Shown here: in pieces, positions 36,697-45,523 of the stretch
How positions within the stretch are numbered: position 1 is the stretch's first letter
Layout of the letters: each line of letters begins with the position of its first letter
Source: Harenicola maris
Lineage (GTDB): Bacteria > Pseudomonadota > Alphaproteobacteria > Rhodobacterales > Rhodobacteraceae
NCBI GenBank assembly: GCA_018524345.1
Contig: JADQAZ010000001.1
Location: 1,054,001 to 1,118,000, forward strand
DNA length: 64,000 nt
Direction: 5' to 3'
The notes under the pieces: generated by a model
What the model was told of the DNA's origin: nothing
The model's database searches: none
Seen by the model: the letters and a program-made list of their open reading frames with translations, nothing else
Translations under genes and position numbers: made by a program

Positions 36697-37557
36697 ATGA
36701 TCGGACTCATCGGCGGCGGCGCCATGGGCGGCGCAATGGCGGCGCGTTTGGTGGAAACGGGGCATAGCATCCGGTGTTACGACGCCTCTGCTCTGGCCCT
36801 TGAAAAGGTCCGGCAGACAGGGGCGGAGATCGCCGCCAACCTCGCGGATCTCGCCCAAGGCTGCTCCCTCATCATCCTGTCGCTCCCCCGGGCAGAGATC
36901 GTTGCCGAGGTCATGACCCAGTTAGAGCCCCATCTCGCCAAGGGCACCGTGATCCTCGACACCTCCACCTCGGAGCCCGAAACCACCAAAGCCCTCGCAG
37001 AGCGCGCCAGCGCCGCGGGCTATGTCTTCCTCGACGGCCCCGTCAGCGGCGGCCCCCTTGGTGCGCGCTCCGGCACCATGACCATGGTCATGGGCGGCGC
37101 GGCGCAGGCCATCGAGGCCATCCGCCCGGTGCTGGCCGATCTGACCGCCAAGATCGTGCACGTCGGCCCCTCCGGCTCTGGCCATGCGGCCAAGATCGCC
37201 AATAACCTGCTCTGCGCCGCCAACCTTGTTCTGGTCAGCGAAATGGCCCGTCTTGCCGAAAGCTCCGGCGTTGCGCTGGAAAACCTGCTTGAGGGGGTCA
37301 ATGCCGGATCCGGCCGCAGCGGCGTCAGCGAGGTGAACTTCCCCAAGTGGATCGTCAGCGGCGATTATAACTCCGGTTTCACCATGGGCCTGATGCGCAA
37401 GGATGTGGGGCTGGCGGGCAAGCTCGCCGCCGCCGCGGGCCTTGACCTGCCTGCCACCCGCGCCATCGCCGCCATCTGGGAGGACAGCCAAAGCGCCCTG
37501 CCGGACAGTGCCGATTTCAACGAAATCTACACCTACGGAGCCAAAGCCAATGATTGA
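36697..37557 (+). CDS. NAD(P)-dependent 3-hydroxyisobutyrate dehydrogenase-like oxidoreductase
   Basis: A 286-residue beta-hydroxyacid dehydrogenase. The Rossmann loop GLIGGGAMGGAMA is at residues 3-15, the substrate motif FLDGPVSGGPLGARSG lies near residue 110, and the catalytic lysine is in GHAAKIANNLL. The C-terminal FTMGLMRKDVGLA is family-typical. The substrate could be 3-hydroxyisobutyrate, tartronate semialdehyde or similar. The next gene (aldehyde dehydrogenase) overlaps it by 8 bp, so the two form an oxidative pair. Confidence 0.87.
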   Translation: MIGLIGGGAMGGAMAARLVETGHSIRCYDASALALEKVRQTGAEIAANLADLAQGCSLIILSLPRAEIVAEVMTQLEPHLAKGTVILDTSTSEPETTKALAERASAAGYVFLDGPVSGGPLGARSGTMTMVMGGAAQAIEAIRPVLADLTAKIVHVGPSGSGHAAKIANNLLCAANLVLVSEMARLAESSGVALENLLEGVNAGSGRSGVSEVNFPKWIVSGDYNSGFTMGLMRKDVGLAGKLAAAAGLDLPATRAIAAIWEDSQSALPDSADFNEIYTYGAKAND

Positions 37558-39058
37558 TCGCGCCGCCCTTTTCCGCCGCCTGCTCTCCGATCTCGGCCTT
37601 GGCGAGAGCGTTCAAAACCTCATCGGCGGGAAGCTTTGCACCGGAGCAGGCGCGCCGATCGCCCTGCAGGACCCCTATACCCAAGAGGAGCTGACCAGCT
37701 ATCCGGATTGCGGCGAGGCCCTTGCAGAACGCGCCTGCGCCGCCACGCAGGAGGCGCAGCTTGGCTGGAGCAAATCCCACAGCGCCGCAAAACGCGGTGA
37801 GATCATGCAAGACATCGCCCGCGCCGTCGATGCCGCCGCCAAGCCCCTGGCAGAACTCGAGGCGCTGGTCGCGGGCAAACCCCTGCGCGACTGCCGGATC
37901 GAGGTCGCCAAAGTGGCCGAGATGTTCCGCTACTACGCTGGCTGGGCCGACAAGCTGCACGGAGAGGTCATCCCCGTGCCCTCCGGCCACCTCAACTACA
38001 CCCTGCGCGAACCCCTCGGCGTGGTCTTCCAGATCACCCCTTGGAACGCGCCGATTTTCACTGCGGGATGGCAGATCGCCCCCGCCATCGCGACCGGCAA
38101 CGGCGTGGTGATCAAACCCAGCGAACTCACCCCGGTAACAACCCTTGCCCTCGTGCGGCTGGCCGAGGGCGCGGGCCTGCCCAAGGGCCTCGTCAATGTG
38201 CTCTGCGGCTTGGGCCCCACCACAGGGCAGGCCGCCATCGCCCATGAGGCCGTGCGCAAGGTCATCTTCGTCGGCTCCCCCGAAACCGGACGGCGCGTGG
38301 CCGTGGCGGCGGCGCAGGCCCTCAAACCTGCGGTGCTGGAACTGGGCGGCAAATCGGCCAATATCGTCTTTGACGATGCGAACCTGAAACAGGCCTGCCT
38401 CGGCGCGCAGGCGGCGATCTTCTCCGGCGCGGGGCAAAGCTGCGTCGCCGGATCGCGCCTGCTGGTGCATCGCGCCATCCATGACGAGCTGCTGGAGATG
38501 ATCTCCACCGGCATGAACGCCATCACTCTGGGTGACCCGCTGGACGAGGCGACAGAGATCGGCCCGATCAGCAACGCCCGCCAGTTCGCCCATGTCAGCG
38601 ACATGATCCAAAGCGCCGCCACCGAGGGCGCCGATGTCCGCAGCAGGGAGGCGCGCCCCGAGACGGGATTTTTTGTGCCGCCCACGGTTCTGGCGGGGCT
38701 GACCAATCGCGCCAAGGCGGCGCAAACCGAAATCTTCGGCCCCGTGGTTACCGCGATCCCCTTTGACGACGAGGAAGAGGCCATCGCCCTTGCCAATGAC
38801 ACCGCCTTCGGCCTCGCCGGCGCGGTCTGGACCGGCGACCTCGGCCGCGCCCACCGTGTCTCCGAATCCGTCCGCGCAGGCACCTTCTGGATCAACAGCT
38901 ACAAGGCGATCCATGTCTCCTCGCCCTTCGGCGGCTCGCTGAACTCCGGCTTTGGCCGCTCCAGCGGCACAGACGCCCTGATGGAATACACCGCCGCCAA
39001 AAGCATCTGGCTCGACAGCGCCCCGGTCCCGCGCATCGCCTTCGGCTATGTCTCCTGA
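37550..39058 (+). CDS. Aldehyde dehydrogenase family protein
   Basis: A 502-residue NAD(P)-dependent enzyme oxidising aldehydes to acids. Key parts are the cofactor motif FQITPWNAPIFTAGWQIAPA, the general-base Glu in LELGGKSANIVF, and the nucleophile in GAGQSCVAG. The C-terminal FGRSSGTDALMEYTAAKSIW is standard. It overlaps the upstream dehydrogenase gene by 8 bp, suggesting successive oxidation of an alcohol to an acid. The substrate is unknown. Confidence 0.9.
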   Translation: MIDRAALFRRLLSDLGLGESVQNLIGGKLCTGAGAPIALQDPYTQEELTSYPDCGEALAERACAATQEAQLGWSKSHSAAKRGEIMQDIARAVDAAAKPLAELEALVAGKPLRDCRIEVAKVAEMFRYYAGWADKLHGEVIPVPSGHLNYTLREPLGVVFQITPWNAPIFTAGWQIAPAIATGNGVVIKPSELTPVTTLALVRLAEGAGLPKGLVNVLCGLGPTTGQAAIAHEAVRKVIFVGSPETGRRVAVAAAQALKPAVLELGGKSANIVFDDANLKQACLGAQAAIFSGAGQSCVAGSRLLVHRAIHDELLEMISTGMNAITLGDPLDEATEIGPISNARQFAHVSDMIQSAATEGADVRSREARPETGFFVPPTVLAGLTNRAKAAQTEIFGPVVTAIPFDDEEEAIALANDTAFGLAGAVWTGDLGRAHRVSESVRAGTFWINSYKAIHVSSPFGGSLNSGFGRSSGTDALMEYTAAKSIWLDSAPVPRIAFGYVS

Positions 39059-39068
39059 GGCGGGCGCG

Positions 39069-39797
39069 ATGCAGCTGGTGCAAGAGGTCAAAGACATGCT
39101 GGAGGAGACCCCGCAGCTCGCTGCGGTCCTCTCCCTGCCGCCCTTTGAGGATTTCGCAGGGCTCATGGGCGCGCTCTTCACCGGCCTGACAGGCAATGCC
39201 GCCATAGGCGAGATCGCGCGCCGCGCCTATCAGGACAATCCCGCCCTCGAACCCCTCACCACCTATGACGTCACCGAAACCGCAAGGCGCAACTTCGAAC
39301 CCGGCGGCCCGCCCGCCGTGCTGCTCTTTGCCCGCGGGCTCCACGCCGTCACCGCGCACCGCGTCGCCCATCACCTCTGGACGCAGGGCGAGACAACCCT
39401 CGCTTTGGCTCTGAAATCCACCTGCGGGCGGGCCCTTGGCACAGATATCCACCCCGCGGCACAGATCGGGGCGGGGCTCTGGCTCGATCACGGGCTGGGG
39501 GTGGTGATCGGCGAAACCTGCGTGATCGAGGCGGACGTTTCCATTTGGCACAACGTCACCCTCGGCAGCACCCTTGGCGAGGGCGGTGCCCTGCGCCACC
39601 CCCATATCGGGCAGGGCGCGGTGATCGGGGCAGGGGCCACGGTGCTCGGCCATATCCATGTGGGCGCGGGGGCCAATATCGCCGCCGGCGCCATCGTCCT
39701 TGCCGATGTGCCCGCGCAAACGCTGGTCACAGGCCACAAGGCACAGGCGCGCGGCGCGGCGCGGATCAGCTTTGCTCCAAAAGGCACTGGGGCATGA
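39069..39797 (+). CDS. cysE: Serine O-acetyltransferase (CysE family)
   Basis: A 242-residue left-handed beta-helix enzyme of the CysE type, which acetylates serine for cysteine synthesis. The N-terminal helical domain (LLFARGLHAVTAHRVAHHL) is followed by hexapeptide repeats with IHPAAQIGAGLWLDHGLGVV and SIWHNVTLGSTLGEGG. I chose the ATG at 39069 because GAGGCGGG lies before it; an ATG at 39048, inside the aldehyde dehydrogenase gene, is also in frame. It sits in a tight run with ALDH and the VOC gene. Confidence 0.85.
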   Translation: MQLVQEVKDMLEETPQLAAVLSLPPFEDFAGLMGALFTGLTGNAAIGEIARRAYQDNPALEPLTTYDVTETARRNFEPGGPPAVLLFARGLHAVTAHRVAHHLWTQGETTLALALKSTCGRALGTDIHPAAQIGAGLWLDHGLGVVIGETCVIEADVSIWHNVTLGSTLGEGGALRHPHIGQGAVIGAGATVLGHIHVGAGANIAAGAIVLADVPAQTLVTGHKAQARGAARISFAPKGTGA

Positions 39798-40675
39798 ACG
39801 CCGCCTTCGGCCTCGATCACCCCCTGCTGGCCACCTATAATATAGAGGGGCTGCGCAAGCGCCTCATCGCCCTCGGCTTTAATATGACGCCGATCGGCAA
39901 GCACCCTTGGGGCACCAGCACCAGCCTCGCCATGTTCAACGGCTGCTTGTTGGAGATCATGGGCATTTATGATGACAGCTTGATCGACGCGCTCCCCGCG
40001 GGCGATTTCCGCTTTGGCCGCCATATCCATACCCATCTGCAACAGCGCGAGGGCGTCGCCCTGACGGCCCTGCACAGCACGGGCAGCCAGCGCGACGCAG
40101 AGCGCGCCGCCGCCTGCGGCTTCGACATTGCGGGCCATCTGGAATTTGGCCGCGATGTCACCCTGCCGGACGGCAGGCAGGGGCGCACCAAAACCACCCT
40201 TGCCCTGATGCCGGACAGGGAATTTCCGCGCCTTTCCCTTTTCCTGTGCCAGCAACACAGGCCCGACCTGATCTATGTCCCCGAATGGCTGCGCCACCCC
40301 AACGGGGTGACAGGCATCTGCGGCGTGAATGTCATCGCGGACACGGGCAGCCAGCCCAAGCTGAACGCCCGCTTCTCCGGCCTCTACGGGCCAGCCGCGC
40401 AGATCCCCGGCGGCATGGCCTTCGCCACCGCCAATGGCACCCTGCGCATCATGACGCCGCAGGCCTTCACGGATCACATCGGCCCAGTGGCAGAGCCGCT
40501 ACGACAGGAACAAACCCCCTGCATCGCAGGAATGGATTTCACCCTGCCGGACCCCGCCGCCCTGCGACCCTTCCTACAGGCCAGCAAAACCGCCTTCACC
40601 GAAACCGAAACCACCGTCTGCCTGACGCAACCCGAAGAAACCGCAAACACCCTCCTCAGGTTCTGCAGACCCTAG
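39794..40675 (+). CDS. VOC/glyoxalase-like domain protein
   Basis: A 293-residue protein of the vicinal-oxygen-chelate superfamily (Glyoxalase_3-like). The N-terminal DHPLLATYNIEGLRKRLIAL and the GTSTSLAMFNGCLLEIMGI strand are the family pattern, followed by a second module from about residue 150. Members bind a metal and act on lactone, dioxol or antibiotic substrates; the function here is unknown. The ATG overlaps the stop of cysE (ATGA). It ends in a 4-bp convergent overlap with miaA. Confidence 0.75.
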   Translation: MNAAFGLDHPLLATYNIEGLRKRLIALGFNMTPIGKHPWGTSTSLAMFNGCLLEIMGIYDDSLIDALPAGDFRFGRHIHTHLQQREGVALTALHSTGSQRDAERAAACGFDIAGHLEFGRDVTLPDGRQGRTKTTLALMPDREFPRLSLFLCQQHRPDLIYVPEWLRHPNGVTGICGVNVIADTGSQPKLNARFSGLYGPAAQIPGGMAFATANGTLRIMTPQAFTDHIGPVAEPLRQEQTPCIAGMDFTLPDPAALRPFLQASKTAFTETETTVCLTQPEETANTLLRFCRP

Positions 40676-41589
40676 GCGAGAGAAACCCAGTTCCAATCCC
40701 GCATTCGCTTGCGGAACCACGTCCGCTGCCGCTTGGCATATTGCCGTGTGCCATTCACCACCTCCTGCGCCGCCGAACCCTCGGGCGCCTCGCCCAAAGC
40801 CTCCGCAATCAGGGCGCCCGCCCCGATGGCCTTGGCAGAGGGCAGGGCGGGCGACCACCCCGGCGCATTGCGGCGCACCTCCTCCCACAGGCCCGCCTCG
40901 ACCATCATGTCAAAGCGCCGCTCGATCCGCGGGTTCAGCCAGTCCACCGGCGCCTCCACACAGATCGGCAGACAGGCATCAAGGGGCAGCAAGGGCGGCG
41001 GCGTCTCGTCCTGCCATGCGGCGATGGAGCGTCCGGTGGCGCGCTCCACCTCCCAAGCGCGCCGCACCCGCATCGGATTGCGCAGGTCGATCCGCCCGCG
41101 CACATCCTCCCCAAGCGCCGCCACCATCTCCTCCAGCGTCAATCCCTCCGCCTCGGCGGAAACCTCCGCAGGCACCGGCGGGATCTCGGCCAAACCCTCG
41201 GTCAGGGCCGAAAAGTACAATCCCGTCCCGCCCACAATCACAGGCCGCGCCCCGCCCGACAGCAGGGGCGCAATATCGCGCAGCCAAGCCCCGACGCTAT
41301 AGGCGCGGCTGCCCGGCACATGGCCGTATAAAAGATGCTCCGCCTGCGCCAGATCCTCGGCCCCCGGCCGCGCGGTCAAAATCTGCCAATCGGCAAAGAC
41401 CTGCAAAGCATCCGCATTAATAATGACCCCGCCGCCGCGCCGCACCACTTCCAAAGCCAGTGCAGACTTCCCGCTCGCCGTTGGCCCCGCGATCAAAACA
41501 GGGCAACGGGGCGTCATAGCCTCCAGAATTTCATCAATCCGCATCTGTGCCACAGCTTCCCCGTTGATCCCGCCCGCGATTTCCCCCAT
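40672..41589 (-). CDS. miaA: tRNA dimethylallyltransferase
   Basis: A 305-residue enzyme that adds a dimethylallyl group to A37 of tRNAs reading UNN codons. The P-loop [14 protein letters not shown] lies near residue 33, followed by the family [16 protein letters not shown] motif and the tRNA-binding [13 protein letters not shown] at the C-terminus. An in-frame ATG at 41544 could give a shorter protein beginning MRIDEIL. It is divergent from pyrH. Confidence 0.94.
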   Translation of the reverse strand: MGEIAGGINGEAVAQMRIDEILEAMTPRCPVLIAGPTASGKSALALEVVRRGGGVIINADALQVFADWQILTARPGAEDLAQAEHLLYGHVPGSRAYSVGAWLRDIAPLLSGGARPVIVGGTGLYFSALTEGLAEIPPVPAEVSAEAEGLTLEEMVAALGEDVRGRIDLRNPMRVRRAWEVERATGRSIAAWQDETPPPLLPLDACLPICVEAPVDWLNPRIERRFDMMVEAGLWEEVRRNAPGWSPALPSAKAIGAGALIAEALGEAPEGSAAQEVVNGTRQYAKRQRTWFRKRMRDWNWVSLA

Positions 41590-41631
41590 TTAGACCGCAT
41601 ATCCACATCACGCCAGCCAAAGGGGGCCGCC

Positions 41632-42372
41632 ATGTCCAGCGAAGTCACAACTGAGGGGCCGCAGACGACGTATAAGCGCGTCATGCTGAAAATCTCCGGT
41701 GAGGCCCTGATGGGCGACGGCCAATACGGCCTCAACCCGCCCACCGTCGAACGCATCGCCCAAGAGGTCAAATCCGTCCACGACATGGGCGTGGAAATCT
41801 GCATGGTCATCGGCGGCGGCAATATCTTTCGCGGGCTGCAAGGCTCCGCACAGGGGATGGAGCGCACAACAGCCGATTATATGGGCATGCTCGCCACGGT
41901 GATGAACGCTCTGGCCATGCAATCGGCGCTGGAAACCATCGGCGTCTACACCCGCGTGATCTCCGCCATCCCCATGGATCAGGTCTGCGAGCCCTACATC
42001 CGCCGCCGCGCCGTGCGCCACCTCGAAAAAGCCCGCGTCTGTATCTTCGCCGCCGGCACCGGCAACCCGTATTTCACCACCGACACCGCCGCGACTCTGC
42101 GCGCCTCGGAAATGACCTGTCAGGCGATCTTCAAAGGCACCAAGGTCGATGGCATCTACGACAAAGACCCCGAGCTTCACGACGACGCCGTCCGCTATGA
42201 CCACGTCAGCTACGATGAGGTCCTGCAAAAGAACCTCAAAGTCATGGATGCCTCCGCCATCGCGCTCGCCCGCGACAACTCCCTGCCGATCATCGTCTTC
42301 TCGCTGGACGAGCCGGGCGGTTTCAAAGGCATCCTCGCAGGCGAGGGCACCTACACCAAGGTCGGCGGCTAG
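41632..42372 (+). CDS. pyrH: UMP kinase
   Basis: A 246-residue amino-acid-kinase-fold enzyme phosphorylating UMP to UDP. Motifs are [13 protein letters not shown] near the start, [10 protein letters not shown], and [15 protein letters not shown]. The residues for catalysis and GTP regulation look intact. A short stem (42434-42461) follows the stop. In most relatives frr follows directly; here the next gene on this strand is the tandem array. Confidence 0.96.
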   Translation: MSSEVTTEGPQTTYKRVMLKISGEALMGDGQYGLNPPTVERIAQEVKSVHDMGVEICMVIGGGNIFRGLQGSAQGMERTTADYMGMLATVMNALAMQSALETIGVYTRVISAIPMDQVCEPYIRRRAVRHLEKARVCIFAAGTGNPYFTTDTAATLRASEMTCQAIFKGTKVDGIYDKDPELHDDAVRYDHVSYDEVLQKNLKVMDASAIALARDNSLPIIVFSLDEPGGFKGILAGEGTYTKVGG

Positions 42373-42876
42373 GCTCCACACTATATACACTGCATATACA
42401 CTGGGAATTCCGAAGGGAGTCGCACCGAAATCGAAGGGGCCAGCGTGAATCGCGGCCCCTTTGCCGTTTCTGCCCCCTGATTCTGCCCCTCTGCGCCTCT
42501 TTCGGCGCCGCAGGCCCCCAAACCGCGCTCCAATCCTGAAGCATTCGCTCGCATCTGTGTGAGGATGTGCGCAAATGCTGTAACAAAGGCGCACACGGGG
42601 GCGTGAACACCGGTGCGTGGGGGTGTTTTGGCCCCTCAAAATGTTACAAAACCGCCGCGCACCCGCACCAAATCCCTTGTTTATATGCTTCTAAAAAGTT
42701 GCGCCGGATCACGCCCGGTTGATGTGCGTTTTTGCGCAGGTGGCAGGGCGCAAACGCGAGTATCTGCGACTGACCGCAGGGTTCATAACAAATCCATCGA
42801 AGGCGCAAACGAAGAAACAACGCTCCTTCCCCTGACTGACAACAACCTGACCCGATCCCTAGAAAGGACCCTGACC
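42373..42876. other. 504-bp spacer between pyrH and the tandem array
   Basis: It opens with a duplicated ATATACACTG (42383-42403). A likely pyrH terminator follows: AAGGGGCC / GGCCCCTT with a 12-nt loop (42434-42461), then TTT. The remaining 400 bp holds no supported gene. It must contain the promoter for the array if the array is transcribed separately, but no clear -35/-10 pair could be picked. The last 20 bp share the AGAAAGGACCCTGACC ribosome-site block with the spacers inside the array. Confidence 0.6.
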
Positions 42877-43203
42877 ATGAAAACCACATTCGCAATCGCC
42901 GCCCTCGCAACTCTGATCTCCGCACCAGCATTTGCCGGTGGCGTCACAGCCAACGAATGGTTCAAATCGCAGCTCGAAGCCGACAACAACTACAGCCAGC
43001 TGGCCCAAGTTGAAAACGGCGAGCGTGTTCTGATCGGCACCAAAGGTTCCGCCGGCGCCCTGCAAGACGACGCCCGCCTGATCTTCGAAGCCGACGATCA
43101 CCGCACCCTGGCCGCTTCGATCGCCAAAGGCGACGTCTCCGGTTCCTACACAACCAACGGTTTTGCCGGCGGCTTCCCCAAAGTCACCTCCGACAACGAC
43201 TAA
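42877..43203 (+). CDS. Tandem-array exported protein, copy 1 of 4 (unknown family)
   Basis: A 108-residue protein. Residues 1-20 (MKTTFAIAALATLISAPAFA) are a signal peptide, leaving an 88-residue mature protein that is acidic, cysteine-free and rich in Gly, Asn, Ser and Asp (GGVTANEWFKSQLEADNNYS at its start, KVTSDND at its end). I do not recognise the family. AAAGGA lies 8 nt before the ATG. The gene copy is identical in coding DNA to copy 2 and is followed by a perfect 11-bp stem-loop. Confidence 0.85.
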   Translation: MKTTFAIAALATLISAPAFAGGVTANEWFKSQLEADNNYSQLAQVENGERVLIGTKGSAGALQDDARLIFEADDHRTLAASIAKGDVSGSYTTNGFAGGFPKVTSDND

Positions 43204-43211
43204 TATCCCCT

Positions 43212-43236
43212 CGGATCGCGCCACTGGCGCGATCCG
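43212..43236 (+). repeat. Stem-loop after array copy 1
   Basis: CGGATCGCGCC-ACT-GGCGCGATCCG: an 11-bp perfect stem starting 8 nt after the stop. No T-run follows, so it is more likely an mRNA end-stabiliser or processing site than a simple terminator (inference). Confidence 0.85.
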
Positions 43237-43294
43237 CCCCCAACCCAACAATAGCCTGACCGCTACCCCCTGATCCCCTGAAAGGACCCTGACC

Positions 43295-43621
43295 ATGAAA
43301 ACCACATTCGCAATCGCCGCCCTCGCAACTCTGATCTCCGCACCAGCATTTGCCGGTGGCGTCACAGCCAACGAATGGTTCAAATCGCAGCTCGAAGCCG
43401 ACAACAACTACAGCCAGCTGGCCCAAGTTGAAAACGGCGAGCGTGTTCTGATCGGCACCAAAGGTTCCGCCGGCGCCCTGCAAGACGACGCCCGCCTGAT
43501 CTTCGAAGCCGACGATCACCGCACCCTGGCCGCTTCGATCGCCAAAGGCGACGTCTCCGGTTCCTACACAACCAACGGTTTTGCCGGCGGCTTCCCCAAA
43601 GTCACCTCCGACAACGACTAA
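43295..43621 (+). CDS. Tandem-array exported protein, copy 2 of 4
   Basis: Identical to copy 1 at the protein level and, as far as I can read, in every coding base. The 91-bp spacer after copy 1 is repeated after this copy as well. The 418-bp period from copy 1 is exact. This indicates a very recent duplication or ongoing gene conversion. Ribosome site and stem-loop are as in copy 1. Confidence 0.88.
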   Translation: MKTTFAIAALATLISAPAFAGGVTANEWFKSQLEADNNYSQLAQVENGERVLIGTKGSAGALQDDARLIFEADDHRTLAASIAKGDVSGSYTTNGFAGGFPKVTSDND

Positions 43622-43629
43622 TATCCCCT

Positions 43630-43654
43630 CGGATCGCGCCACTGGCGCGATCCG
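43630..43654 (+). repeat. Stem-loop after array copy 2
   Basis: Same 11-bp stem as after copy 1, exactly 418 bp downstream of it. Confidence 0.85.
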
Positions 43655-43712
43655 CCCCCAACCCAACAATAGCCTGACCGCTACCCCCTGATCCCCTGAA
43701 AGGACCCTGACC

Positions 43713-44039
43713 ATGAAAACCACATTCGCAATCGCAGCCCTCGCAACACTGATCTCCGCTCCCGCATTTGCAGGCGGTGTCACAGCCAACGAATGGTTCA
43801 AGTCGCAGCTCGAAGCCGACAACAACTACAGCCAGCTGGCACAAGTTGAAAACGGCGAGCGTGTTCTGATCGGCACCAAAGGTTCCGCCGGCGCTCTGCA
43901 AGACGACGCCCGCCTGATCTTCGAAGCCGACGACCACCGCACCCTGGCCGCTTCTATCGCCAAAGGCGACGTCTCCGGCTCTTACACAACCAACGGTTTT
44001 GCCGGCGGCTTCCCCAAAGTCACTTCGGACAACGACTAA
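43713..44039 (+). CDS. Tandem-array exported protein, copy 3 of 4
   Basis: Encodes the same 108 residues as copies 1 and 2, but the DNA differs at many third positions (for example GCAGCCCTC for GCCGCCCTC, GCTCCCGCA in the signal region, ACTTCG for ACCTCC). All differences are silent. The spacer that follows carries a different stem sequence. Confidence 0.88.
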   Translation: MKTTFAIAALATLISAPAFAGGVTANEWFKSQLEADNNYSQLAQVENGERVLIGTKGSAGALQDDARLIFEADDHRTLAASIAKGDVSGSYTTNGFAGGFPKVTSDND

Positions 44040-44048
44040 TCCCAACCC

Positions 44049-44079
44049 CCGGGGCGGCGCCAATAAGGGCGCGCCCCGG
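44049..44079 (+). repeat. Stem-loop after array copy 3
   Basis: CCGGGGC-(g)-GCGCC pairs with GGCGC-GCCCCGG: 12 bp with a single bulged G and a 6-nt loop. Position relative to the stop is as after copies 1 and 2, but the sequence is unrelated. Confidence 0.78.
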
Positions 44080-44132
44080 ACCCAAACATTAGCCTGACCG
44101 CTACCCCCTGATCCCCTGAAAGGACCCTGACC

Positions 44133-44459
44133 ATGAAAACCACATTCGCAATCGCCGCCCTCGCCACTCTGATCACAGCCCCAGCTTTCGCTGGCGGCGT
44201 CACAGCCAACGAATGGTTCAAATCGCAGCTCGAAGCCGACAACAACTACAGCCAACTGGCCCAAGTTGAAAACGGCGAGCGCGTTCTGATCGGCACCAAA
44301 GGCTCCGCTGGCGCTCTGCAAGACGACGCTCGCCTGATCTTCGAAGCCGACGATCACCGCACCCTGGCCGCTTCTATCGCCAAAGGCGACGTATCCGGCT
44401 CTTACACAACCAACGGTTTTGCCGGCGGCTTCCCCAAAGTCACTTCGGACAACGACTAA
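44133..44459 (+). CDS. Tandem-array exported protein, copy 4 of 4
   Basis: Differs from the other copies by one residue only, Thr for Ser at position 15, within the signal peptide; the mature 88 residues are identical. Silent changes are spread through the gene. It is 420 bp from copy 3 because that spacer is 2 bp longer. The array ends here; no fifth copy or remnant is seen. Confidence 0.88.
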   Translation: MKTTFAIAALATLITAPAFAGGVTANEWFKSQLEADNNYSQLAQVENGERVLIGTKGSAGALQDDARLIFEADDHRTLAASIAKGDVSGSYTTNGFAGGFPKVTSDND

Positions 44460-44472
44460 TATCCCCTCTGGT

Positions 44473-44502
44473 CGCCGGGCCGCGCAAGACGCGCGCCCGG
44501 CG
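44473..44502 (+). repeat. Stem-loop after array copy 4
   Basis: CGCCGGGC-(c)-GCGC pairs with GCGC-GCCCGGCG: 12 bp with a single bulged C and a 5-nt loop, the same shape as after copy 3 with different bases. Confidence 0.78.
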
Positions 44503-44551
44503 TTCCATCTCTCCTGATCCACGCCCCATAATGTCCCCTTAACGAACGACC

Positions 44552-44633
44552 TGTCTGTCCCGCTAGGTCAGGGTCAGGAGCGGGACAGACACCAGCGCCC
44601 CACCGGCAAACCCGGTCGGGGCGCTTCTTTGTT
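44552..44633 (+). ncRNA. Candidate two-hairpin small RNA or array terminator
   Basis: A perfect 12-bp stem TGTCTGTCCCGC / GCGGGACAGACA (44552-44591, 16-nt loop) is followed directly by a 13-bp stem with one bulge (AGCGCCCC-ACCGG / CCGGT-CGGGGCGCT, 44594-44625) and a TCTTTGTT tail. The second hairpin is a good intrinsic terminator, so transcription from the array would end here, before frr. The two-stem layout also fits a small regulatory RNA. The rest of 44460-44774 shows nothing else I can support. Confidence 0.5.
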
Positions 44634-44774
44634 GGGGGCAGGGCAATCTGCACAAACATATGCATCGGATGTGCATGGGATGTGCATCACTTGTGCATCA
44701 GGATTTTATGACGCTTGAGGTGCCCGCCGCTGTGACCTAAAACAAAGGCCAACCAAGACCAAAGGGCATGAACC

Positions 44775-45338
44775 ATGGCAGATGATCTAGAACTTGATAC
44801 CGACGATTTGAAACGCCGCATGGACGGGGCGATGTCCTCTCTCAAGGGCGAATTCCTGACCCTGCGGACCGGCCGCGCCGCCGCCACGATGGTGGATCCG
44901 GTGATGGTTGACGCCTACGGCGCCATGACCCCGATCAACCAGATCGGCACCGTCAACGTGCCCGAGCCGCGGATGCTGACCGTGAATATCTGGGACAAGA
45001 GCCTTGTCGGCAAAGCCGAAAAAGCCATTCGTGAGAGTGGCTTGGGCATCAACCCTGTTGTGGATGGCACCATTATCCGCCTGCCGATTCCAGAGCTGAA
45101 CGAGGAGCGCCGCCGCGAGCTGACGAAGGTCGCCGCGACCTATGCCGAGAACGCGCGCATCGCCATTCGCAACGTCCGGCAGGACGGGATGCAGCAGCTC
45201 AAGAAGCTCCTCGCCGATGGCATGTCAGAGGATGACAACAAACTCTGGGCCGAGGAAGTGCAGGAAATGACCGATGCGGCGATCAAGGGCATCGATAAGG
45301 TTCTTGAGGCCAAGCAAGCGGAAATTATGCAGGTATAG
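44775..45338 (+). CDS. frr: Ribosome recycling factor
   Basis: A 187-residue tRNA-mimic that with EF-G splits post-termination ribosomes. Recognised from [37 protein letters not shown] and the C-terminal [19 protein letters not shown]. It normally follows pyrH directly; here the array lies between them. The uppS gene is 185 bp downstream. Confidence 0.96.
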   Translation: MADDLELDTDDLKRRMDGAMSSLKGEFLTLRTGRAAATMVDPVMVDAYGAMTPINQIGTVNVPEPRMLTVNIWDKSLVGKAEKAIRESGLGINPVVDGTIIRLPIPELNEERRRELTKVAATYAENARIAIRNVRQDGMQQLKKLLADGMSEDDNKLWAEEVQEMTDAAIKGIDKVLEAKQAEIMQV

Positions 45339-45523
45339 CAGGGGGCTACCTTGTAAACCTCATCTTCAGATGGTGTGACGCGACCGGCGCAATCCGCCCA
45401 AACCTTGGGCGCTTTGCCCGGCTTGCCTAGCCAAAAGGCGTGCAACTCTGTATGTCAGGCAGGGAATCCGGCCCGTAGAACGCGGGCCGAGCCCCGGCAA
45501 ACGCGGGCGAAGGAGAGCAGACC

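Larger units (their letters stand above)
42861..44459 (+). repeat. Four-unit tandem gene duplication, 418-420 bp period
   Basis: Each unit has a leader with GAAAGGACCCTGACC, a 327-bp gene, and a 3' stem-loop. Units 1 and 2 are identical, including the spacer; units 3 and 4 are more diverged. The array lies between the conserved genes pyrH and frr. Confidence 0.95.

Noticed and set aside
42859-44522. Long reverse-strand ORFs of 180-306 codons across the tandem array
   Set aside because: They are antisense shadows. Their repeats arise only because the forward genes are repeated, they cross stem-loop spacers, and they have no ribosome site.
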